A stretch of 10,294 nucleotides of DNA, taken from contig CALLAG010000358.1 of assembly GCA_938002705.1 (NCBI GenBank), positions 1 through 10,294 on the forward strand, written 5' to 3'. The translations under genes were made by a program, and so were the position numbers. The notes under the pieces were generated by a model, which was not told the DNA's origin, ran no database searches, and saw only the letters and a list, made by a program, of their open reading frames with translations. Source of the stretch: an uncultured Saprospiraceae bacterium (GTDB taxonomy: Bacteria; Bacteroidota; Bacteroidia; Chitinophagales; Saprospiraceae). This document shows, in pieces, positions 1 through 5,618 of this stretch; position 1 is the first letter of the stretch; each line of letters opens with the position of its first letter.

Positions 1-1
1 T

Positions 2-142
2 TATCACAGAACAAGCGATACAGTAGATAAGATCTTATTTGAAAAAATGGAAAAGATCGGACGCCACATTTTCCACGTCGCTTGGGACTTAGCTAATAGA
101 GAAGAGAGGATAGTTGTGGATGGCAAGGTCCAAGAGGATTAG
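2..142 (+). CDS. 3' end of an unidentified gene (partial)
   Basis: This open frame enters from the left edge and stops at a TAG at 140-142, giving about 46 C-terminal residues. The visible part is charged and probably helical, with the stretch HIFHVAWDLANREERIVVDG in the middle and the end KVQED. There is no membrane segment or sorting signal. I do not recognise the family from this fragment and assign no function. The frame is believable as a real gene because it is open from the edge with ordinary codon use, while the other two forward frames contain early stops. No terminator-like stem with a T-run follows it. Confidence 0.6.
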   Translation, partial: YHRTSDTVDKILFEKMEKIGRHIFHVAWDLANREERIVVDGKVQED

Positions 143-157
143 ACATCATTTCACTAA

Positions 158-265
158 AGGTTTCTTGTAATATATTCTCTAATTAAGGTGTGGTCTGAAA
201 TCATAGAAATTAGCAGAGCCAAAAAACTTAAAGCTAATTATCTAATCGAAAAGAATAGGAAATGA
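158..265 (+). pseudogene. Remnant of a HigB/RelE-type toxin gene (C-terminal scrap)
   Basis: The frame is open from a stop at 155-157 to a TGA at 263-265. Its last codons read SEIIEISRAKKLKANYLIEK followed by NRK. The pattern EI-x-x-A-K-K-L-K-x-x-Y-L resembles, from memory, the C-terminal helix of phage Gp49-like HigB/RelE toxins, which commonly end in a KTP-x-x-EI-x-x-A-x-x-L-K-x-x-Y motif. Its stop overlaps the antitoxin ATG as ATGA, the usual toxin-first arrangement of higBA operons. The rest of the toxin, roughly 80 residues, is absent: the previous gene ends only 15 bases before this frame opens. Bases 144-167, in another frame, read HHFTKGFL, which might be a second scrap of the same toxin. 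The remnant could instead be a chance leader ORF; the family assignment is an inference. Confidence 0.5.
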
Positions 266-561
266 AAACTTATAAACTTAATGAAGTAGAAGATAAACTG
301 ATCGGTAAATTAGGGACACCTGAGAGAGATGATTATGAATTGAGAATAAAGCTTATTCAATTTGGTCAAATGATAAAAGAGGTTAGAAGAGAGAAGAAAT
401 TAACTCAAGATCAACTTGGAGAATTAATTGGAGTAACAAAATCTCAAATTTCAAAACTTGAGAATGGAACTTCAAATATGACCATAGGAACAATTTTTAA
501 AGTATTCGAAGCTATGAATTCAGAAGTTCATTTTGAGGTTAAAGAATTACAAACGGCATAG
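262..561 (+). CDS. XRE-family DNA-binding protein, HigA-type antitoxin
   Basis: This is a 99-residue cytoplasmic protein. An N-terminal segment (about residues 1-30, with GKLGTPERDDYE) precedes a classic XRE/Cro-type helix-turn-helix at about residues 34-88. The recognition region is LTQDQLGELIGVTKSQISKL (47-66), followed by ENGTS. The size and the N-terminal GTPxRDxYE motif match HigA-type antitoxins that are encoded downstream of Gp49-like HigB toxins in Bacteroidota. Such antitoxins bind both the toxin and their own operator. TAGGA lies just before the ATG, and the ATG overlaps the stop of the toxin scrap. With no complete toxin upstream it may now act only as an orphan regulator, or as an antitoxin against a homologous toxin elsewhere. 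No downstream partner is present, since the next gene converges from the other strand. Confidence 0.85.
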   Translation: MKTYKLNEVEDKLIGKLGTPERDDYELRIKLIQFGQMIKEVRREKKLTQDQLGELIGVTKSQISKLENGTSNMTIGTIFKVFEAMNSEVHFEVKELQTA

Positions 562-590
562 AGAATATTATACAACTATATACTTTCTTC

Positions 591-1568
591 CTAATTCAAA
601 AACAACAATCTAAACTTCAATCCATCAACTCTATTATACTCAATAGCAGGAGCAGGAAATTTAAGAAGATCAAGCAGCTCCAGTAATGTATTAACGAATG
701 GACTGCGAGACTTGAAAGCACTTAAGTTATAATCTAAAGCTAACACAAACTGCCGATGTCTTGGGTACAGAATGGGATCTACAATTATATTCTCATCATT
801 GACCTCCCATCTATTACTGAAGCCACCGTACATGTTCTCACCACTGTAACCTACTGCGAGGGAGAGCCACTTTGGCCATTTAGAATCCTTCAGAAAAGAA
901 GCTACATTGACACTTAGCCATATTGTCTGACCATTATAATCTTTAAGAAAACCTTCTATTCCAGAACCGAATAATGCTTCAGCACGCTGGTCCAATGGAA
1001 CGGAAAAAACGCCAGTCTCTGAATTAATGACATCCGTCGGATGATTGACAGGCCAGTAAGACATCTTAAAAGTCAATCGTTGCTCATGCCACAGCTTTTC
1101 TTGTATGGCAAATCCTGACACACCTACGATATTAGCTATAAAATCAGTATTGGAGAATCCCCACTTAGAAGAGAAGCCATCCATAACTTCTATTGTGGTC
1201 TGGAATCCTATACCGAGGAGTGAGCTGTATAAGAGAGCCTTGTCATCGTCATATCCAGCCCACTTGAGCCCTTTGTGCATGATATAGGACTGATTATATC
1301 CTGAGTAGACATGTCCTAACTTGTCCATCATCAGCCACTCTTTACTATCATCGAAGAAGTGAAAACTGGATTGAGGATTTTGCTTATACCAAGCGAGATA
1401 TAGACTTGTAGATCCAGCTACATATGTAGCGCCGACGCCATAGAATAATATCTTTTTTCTTTTACTATAATCTATACCAGAACCTTCTTGTGCAATCGTA
1501 TCTATTTGCCCTTGAGCATAACTAATCCCAGTGATTAGAAATAAATAGATAAGAATATGATTTTTCAC
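591..1568 (-). CDS. DUF2279 family exported protein
   Basis: This 325-residue protein has a signal peptide of about 18 residues (MKNHILIYLFLITGISYA, then QGQ), so it is exported to the periplasm or outer membrane. A hydrophobic stretch lies near residues 40-60. Conserved blocks typical of the Bacteroidota DUF2279 family are FHFF (69-72), EWLMMDKLGH (77-86), QTTIEVMDGFSSKWGFSNTD (123-142) and DYNGQTIWLS (210-219). The C-terminal half, ending in KFRLLFLN, has alternating polar and aromatic residues that could form outer-membrane strands. The family's biochemical role is unknown to me. The start is a GTG (1566-1568): an in-frame stop lies two codons upstream and this codon gives a complete signal peptide. 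It converges on the antitoxin gene, with 29 bases between them and no clear terminator, and diverges from the porP-type gene. Confidence 0.8.
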   Translation of the reverse strand: MKNHILIYLFLITGISYAQGQIDTIAQEGSGIDYSKRKKILFYGVGATYVAGSTSLYLAWYKQNPQSSFHFFDDSKEWLMMDKLGHVYSGYNQSYIMHKGLKWAGYDDDKALLYSSLLGIGFQTTIEVMDGFSSKWGFSNTDFIANIVGVSGFAIQEKLWHEQRLTFKMSYWPVNHPTDVINSETGVFSVPLDQRAEALFGSGIEGFLKDYNGQTIWLSVNVASFLKDSKWPKWLSLAVGYSGENMYGGFSNRWEVNDENIIVDPILYPRHRQFVLALDYNLSAFKSRSPFVNTLLELLDLLKFPAPAIEYNRVDGLKFRLLFLN

Positions 1569-1764
1569 ACATTAAAAGTAAAACTAATTTGACTTCTGAA
1601 TTTTGCTGAATTCTTTATAAAACGCAGCATTTTAGGCTATTTAGGGGTACTTAATGCGACACGAGACACTATTTCGTTCCGATGCATGAGCATAATAGAT
1701 GCGTATATTTCATAAACAATACCGAATAAGCTATTTTAGCTTAATTAAAAGCTAAACTATACTG
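1569..1764. promoter_or_regulatory. Divergent intergenic region between the DUF2279 and porP-type genes
   Basis: This 196-base AT-rich spacer must hold promoters for two divergent genes. I could not identify a convincing Bacteroidota -33/-7 pair (TTTG and TAnnTTTG) on either strand. No ORF of useful length or RNA gene is visible. The clear structure is the interleaved inverted repeat at its right end (1728-1756), listed separately. Confidence 0.5.
1728..1756. promoter_or_regulatory. Interleaved inverted repeats just before the porP-type start codon
   Basis: Three copies of the unit AAGCTA lie in alternating orientation: AAGCTA at 1728-1733, its complement TAGCTT at 1737-1742, and AAGCTA at 1749-1754. 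The middle copy can pair with the left one (6-bp stem, 3-base loop) or with the right one. The right pairing extends to a perfect 8-bp stem, TTTAGCTT (1735-1742) with AAGCTAAA (1749-1756), around a 6-base loop. The two hairpins exclude each other. The same-orientation copies are 21 bases apart, about two helical turns. The element ends 8 bases before the ATG at 1765, so it could be an operator for a dimeric regulator or an mRNA leader switch. No T-run follows, so it is not a simple terminator. Confidence 0.6.
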
Positions 1765-2841
1765 ATGAAATTAAGGCACATCACCATTACAATCTTGACA
1801 TTTTTCTGTTTTGCACTGAATGCACAGGATTTTCACAACACTTACTGGCAGTTTGCGCCTGTAGAAGTTAATCCAGCATTTACAGGAGCATTCTTAGGTA
1901 ACCTACGTGTCAATGCGATAGGCAGAAACCAAGGCCATAATGTTGCTAATGGTAATAATATCGAAAGTGACACAGGAAGAAATTCGTTTGATGACCTAAG
2001 TTTAGCTGTTGACGGTAGTCTGCCTTTTGGACTAAAAGAGACAGATTGGATATCATTAGGTATGAATCTATCACAGTCTACAGTAGGTGCAGGAGCTTTT
2101 AAGAGAAACTTTATGGGTATCTCAGCAGCGTATCACTTTAGTCTCAATAAAGATCAGACGTCAGTCTTTACATTAGGAGCGAAGTATGGCTCCTACAGCA
2201 CTAATCTCGGCAATAAAGATAATTTTACTGATCCATTTGGAGTAGCTGGTATGGGTACAAGTAATGACCTCAGTGGATTAAATGTAGATGAGGCAGCAGA
2301 ATTAAGCGCTAATGATTTTATGGTAGGTGTAATGTACACGACACCGATGGGTAAGAATGCAGATATAAGAGTAGGTATTGCAAGTGATCACGTGTTAAAT
2401 CCGAGATTAGGAAATCCAGTTACAGACACAATTACAGGCGTGAGAACGCTAAAGAACCTAAGCAGAAGATTTAATGCATTTGCGCAATATTATGTCAGCG
2501 TATCTGATAGAGTCGTCGTCAATCCTACAATTCTATATATGACAACGGACAATGCTTCTGTTGTTCTATTACAAGGATTATTTTCTTACTTAGTTAATCC
2601 AGAGAAGGATTTTGTTATAAATGCAGGAATAGGACTTAGATTAAATGATAATATGGATATACCATTATTCATCGGAGCTGATTGGAAGGACTGGAGGTTC
2701 GGATTGAGTTACGATACTAATGTAATAGGACTTACACAAGCCAATGGCACTTTCGGGGCCTTAGAGCTTGGAGCGACTCGTGTTATAAGCTGGGAAAAGA
2801 AAGCAGTCGTTAAACCAAAATACGTTTGTCCAAGATTATAA
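1765..2841 (+). CDS. PorP/SprF family type IX secretion system outer-membrane protein
   Basis: This is a 358-residue predicted outer-membrane beta-barrel. A signal peptide (residues 1-20, ending FFCFALNA before QDFHNTYWQF) is followed by the family hallmark of a short aromatic N-terminus and an NPAFTG motif (36-41). Repeated amphipathic strands follow, including a DFMVGVMYT stretch and FRFGLSYDTN-like segments. The C-terminus has the short CPRL ending typical of PorP/SprF proteins, which usually end CPRF. PorP in Porphyromonas contributes to the outer-membrane ring of the type IX secretion system. SprF in Flavobacterium is needed to deliver the adhesin SprB. This paralogue sits immediately upstream of a PorE-like gene with a 72-base gap, so co-transcription and physical partnership are likely. 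Whether it is the core PorP or an SprF-like accessory cannot be decided here; no adhesin gene is adjacent. Confidence 0.9.
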   Translation: MKLRHITITILTFFCFALNAQDFHNTYWQFAPVEVNPAFTGAFLGNLRVNAIGRNQGHNVANGNNIESDTGRNSFDDLSLAVDGSLPFGLKETDWISLGMNLSQSTVGAGAFKRNFMGISAAYHFSLNKDQTSVFTLGAKYGSYSTNLGNKDNFTDPFGVAGMGTSNDLSGLNVDEAAELSANDFMVGVMYTTPMGKNADIRVGIASDHVLNPRLGNPVTDTITGVRTLKNLSRRFNAFAQYYVSVSDRVVVNPTILYMTTDNASVVLLQGLFSYLVNPEKDFVINAGIGLRLNDNMDIPLFIGADWKDWRFGLSYDTNVIGLTQANGTFGALELGATRVISWEKKAVVKPKYVCPRL

Positions 2842-2913
2842 TACGAGCAAGGGCATCATTATTTTTTTATAAATACCATTAGGATCTTAAGACAACCATC
2901 TAATTATATAAAT

Positions 2914-4968
2914 ATGTTTAAATCTTTTATAGTTGCAATCATAGTATTCAGTAGTTGTGCACTCATGGCACAACCGATCACTAAGAACTCTTTTGAGCAG
3001 AAAGTACAAGCTGCAAAAGAGGCAGAATCTCAAGAGAACTATCTCGGGGCTTATGAATGGTATGAGCAGGCATATGACGATATAAGAAAAGGAAGTCGTG
3101 GTAATCCTCGTGTCAAAGAATTCGCTATCAAATTAGCAGAGTTAAATTATGAGTTAAGAGATTACAAAAAATCAGAAAAAGGATACCAGAGGATTCTTAA
3201 AAATGATGAAGAGTTGATATACGTCGATCTTCTCTACGGATATGGTATGGCACTCAAAGCACAAGCCAAATATGATAAAGCTATCAATGCATTCAACAAT
3301 CTAATAACGTACTCTACAGACGAAGAACTTAAGAACAAGGCAAGATTTGAGTTAGATGGTATCGCATTAGTCCAAGGCTTAGAGCCTAATATAGAAACGT
3401 CATTCAAGCCATTAGACAAAGAAGTCAATTCTGCATCTGCAGAATATTCTCCGAGAGAGAACACTGACGGTATGTTATACTACGGCTCACTTAATAGAAG
3501 AGATGTCATCGAGATGGATGGCAAAGATCAAGACTACCATGCTAAGATCTATGTTGCTAAGCGGGATGATAAGGGTAAGTTTGATGATGCAGAAGAACTT
3601 AAGCAAAATGTCAATAGAAAAGATTTCCATAATACACACTTAGCGTTTTCTGAAGATGGAAGAACGATGTACTTCACAAGAGTACAGACTACAGGTACAG
3701 AGATTACATCCTCTAAGTTGATGGTAAGTTATAAGAAAGACTCTGGATGGAGTGCATCAGAAGAGCTACCTACAGTTAACGGTGACTGGAATGCTAAGCA
3801 TCCTACGGTAGGGTCATTATTTGGAAGAACAGTTTTATACTTTGTCTCTGATATGGAAGGCGGCTTAGGAGGTATGGACATCTACTACTCTAATATATTA
3901 GGAGATGGACAATTCTCAGCACCGGTTAATCTGGGAGATAAGATCAACACTAAGATGGACGAAGTGACACCATTCTATTTCGATGGTACTATGTATTTCA
4001 GTTCTAACGGATTTCCTGGCATAGGGGGATTTGATATATTCTATAGCCTATGGGATGGATCAGAATGGAGTAAGCCTGAGAATATGGGTAACGGATATAA
4101 CTCTTCTTATGATGACTTATATCCAAGTTTTGTAGCGGACGGTAACAGAGGATATATCGTCTCTAATAGACCGACAGAGAAGAAGAAAAAATTAAGAAGC
4201 GAATCCTGCTGTGATGATATATTTGAATTTAATATCAGACAGATCGTCATAGACTTATTAGCATTAGTAACTAATGAAGCTAACGAGCCACTGGAGGGTG
4301 TCAATATTAAATTAGAGAACCTTACAGATCCATATAATTATCCTACGGATATGAAGTATAATGCCTTAGGTAATGAGTTTCAGTTTCTTTTAGATTCTGA
4401 CTTTAGTTACAAAGCTACTATTACAAAACAAGGTTACTATCCTGACACTATAGAATTTAATACCGCGGGTATATTAGATAACTACACAGTGAGAAAGACA
4501 ATCACGCTTAAAGCAGAACCCGTCGTAGAAGAGCCAGAAGACAAAGACACTGAGGTGGTAGAAAAGAACGAGACCTTCAGATTAAATAATATATACTATG
4601 ATTTTGATGATGATAAGATTCTCAAAGAATCAGAGTCGGATCTTATGTTACTTAAGAACTTAATGGATCAGTATCCGTCTATGGTCATCGAGCTATCATC
4701 ACATACAGATTCTCAAGGACGGGATAGTTATAATAAAGATCTGTCACAACGAAGAGCAGATTCTGCTAAGAAATGGCTTGTCAAAAAAGGAATAGAATCT
4801 AATCGTATCAAGCCAGTAGGTTATGGTGAGACTCAGATTCTGAATAGATGTCAGAATAGAGTAAAATGCTCTGATGATGAGCATAGATTTAATAGAAGAA
4901 CAGAGTTCAAAATGATAGAAGGACCTGATACGATAACAATCAGAAGAACTTCCGATGACGGAGAATAA
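2914..4968 (+). CDS. PorE-like OmpA-family protein (TPR, beta-propeller, CRD, OmpA C-terminal domain)
   Basis: This 684-residue protein is exported by a signal peptide (residues 1-20, ending ALMA before QPI). Cys15 within it (FSSC) is a poor lipobox. Domains in order are: TPR-like helices at about 25-150; WD40-like/PD40 blades at about 164-440, with repeated S-P-x-x-x-x-DG-x-x-Y-Y-S type units such as VTPFYFDGTMYFSSNGFPG; a carboxypeptidase-regulatory-like fold at about 445-530; an acidic linker (535-555, EEPEDKDTE); and an OmpA peptidoglycan-binding domain at about 558-675. The latter starts IYYDFDDDKIL and has SSHTDSQG plus LSQRRADS. Asp599 and Arg614, 15 residues apart, are the expected diaminopimelate-binding pair. 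This domain order matches PorE of P. gingivalis, which anchors PorP and the type IX trans-envelope complex to peptidoglycan. It lies directly downstream of the porP-type gene and ends in its own terminator. Confidence 0.88.
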   Translation: MFKSFIVAIIVFSSCALMAQPITKNSFEQKVQAAKEAESQENYLGAYEWYEQAYDDIRKGSRGNPRVKEFAIKLAELNYELRDYKKSEKGYQRILKNDEELIYVDLLYGYGMALKAQAKYDKAINAFNNLITYSTDEELKNKARFELDGIALVQGLEPNIETSFKPLDKEVNSASAEYSPRENTDGMLYYGSLNRRDVIEMDGKDQDYHAKIYVAKRDDKGKFDDAEELKQNVNRKDFHNTHLAFSEDGRTMYFTRVQTTGTEITSSKLMVSYKKDSGWSASEELPTVNGDWNAKHPTVGSLFGRTVLYFVSDMEGGLGGMDIYYSNILGDGQFSAPVNLGDKINTKMDEVTPFYFDGTMYFSSNGFPGIGGFDIFYSLWDGSEWSKPENMGNGYNSSYDDLYPSFVADGNRGYIVSNRPTEKKKKLRSESCCDDIFEFNIRQIVIDLLALVTNEANEPLEGVNIKLENLTDPYNYPTDMKYNALGNEFQFLLDSDFSYKATITKQGYYPDTIEFNTAGILDNYTVRKTITLKAEPVVEEPEDKDTEVVEKNETFRLNNIYYDFDDDKILKESESDLMLLKNLMDQYPSMVIELSSHTDSQGRDSYNKDLSQRRADSAKKWLVKKGIESNRIKPVGYGETQILNRCQNRVKCSDDEHRFNRRTEFKMIEGPDTITIRRTSDDGE

Positions 4969-4992
4969 TTAATTTAAAAATAAATATATCAT

Positions 4993-5027
4993 AAAGCCAA
5001 TGGACGCTCATCTGTTGGCTTTTTTTT
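4993..5027 (+). terminator. Intrinsic terminator after the PorE-like gene
   Basis: Perfect 8-bp inverted arms AAAGCCAA (4993-5000) and TTGGCTTT (5015-5022) enclose a 14-base loop. They run straight into a stretch of eight T residues (5020-5027). This is a textbook Rho-independent terminator for the porP-porE transcription unit, 24 bases after the PorE-like stop. Its T-run ends only four bases before the ATG of the next gene. Confidence 0.9.
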
Positions 5028-5031
5028 GATT

Positions 5032-5601
5032 ATGAAATACATCTTCCTACTTATATGTGCAGCACAATTGATCTCATGCAAAAGCGATGATCAAGTCATG
5101 ACTGAGCAAATTACGACCACTGTTCAATCCCTTAAGGATAATGAAGAAAAGAGAGTATTTTTAGAATCTATATTTGATGAACACATCGAGTTAAGACTCA
5201 AAGAAACTGAAGTTTGGAATCAATACGGGAGAGGGTCTGATGAATATGAATCTATTAAAAGCGATCATAGATCTGCCGATCTTATCCATGCTGAGAAAAT
5301 AGATATCTACATGAATACTTATGGGCATCCTAGAATTATGCAATTAGGACAGAAAGCTGCAGTCATACCGATAGCACACATGACTTATGTAGATGATAGT
5401 TATATGCTGAGAGATAATTTTAGTTACTTCTATGATGCCTACAAATTCAATGACATCAATGATGATCTCTTCTACGACTACTTGATCAAACTATTAAATA
5501 CTCCTGCACACGAGAGAAGACAGCTAGCAAGAGAGTATGAAAGTAGATCTCAAATAATACCGGTACTCCTCAAGCAAGCACAAGAAAAAATTAATAAATA
5601 A
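5032..5601 (+). CDS. Small lipoprotein of unknown function
   Basis: Starting at ATG 5032 this encodes 189 residues. A TTG two codons upstream (5026) is possible but lies inside the terminator T-run and is unlikely. The N-terminus is a type II signal peptide with lipobox L-I-S-C, the lipidated Cys being residue 16, followed by KSDD. The mature part is mostly helical and rich in charged residues. A block with HAEKIDIYMNTYGHPRIMQL then GQKAAVIPIAHMTYV (about 89-123) faintly recalls the DUF6624 pattern, where an N-terminal D/R-rich helix is followed by yGwP, a G-x-x-A segment and a conserved His. That similarity is from memory and weak. It sits 17 bases before the M1 peptidase lipoprotein, same strand, so the two probably share a transcript and a compartment. 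No function is assigned. Confidence 0.75.
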   Translation: MKYIFLLICAAQLISCKSDDQVMTEQITTTVQSLKDNEEKRVFLESIFDEHIELRLKETEVWNQYGRGSDEYESIKSDHRSADLIHAEKIDIYMNTYGHPRIMQLGQKAAVIPIAHMTYVDDSYMLRDNFSYFYDAYKFNDINDDLFYDYLIKLLNTPAHERRQLAREYESRSQIIPVLLKQAQEKINK

Positions 5602-5618
5602 AATACCAATATTAAATT

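Noticed and set aside
562..590. Bidirectional terminator between the converging antitoxin and DUF2279 genes
   Set aside because: No inverted repeat of useful length is visible in these 29 bases.
1674..1704. Possible third, diverged copy of the right-edge repeat in the DUF2279/porP spacer
   Set aside because: TTCGT followed by GCATAATAGATGCG resembles the repeat core, but only about a dozen bases match and neither hairpin is present.
2914..2958. Lipoprotein signal for the PorE-like protein (Cys15)
   Set aside because: FSSC fits the lipobox poorly and ALMA before QPI is a better signal peptidase I site; lipidation cannot be excluded.
3234..4304. Reverse-strand open frames inside the PorE-like gene
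   Set aside because: They lie wholly within a well-supported gene, have no family features, and look like codon-bias shadows.
5026..5031. TTG start for the small lipoprotein, two codons before the ATG
   Set aside because: The TTG is inside the terminator T-run, and the ATG at 5032 already gives a complete lipoprotein signal with Cys at position 16.
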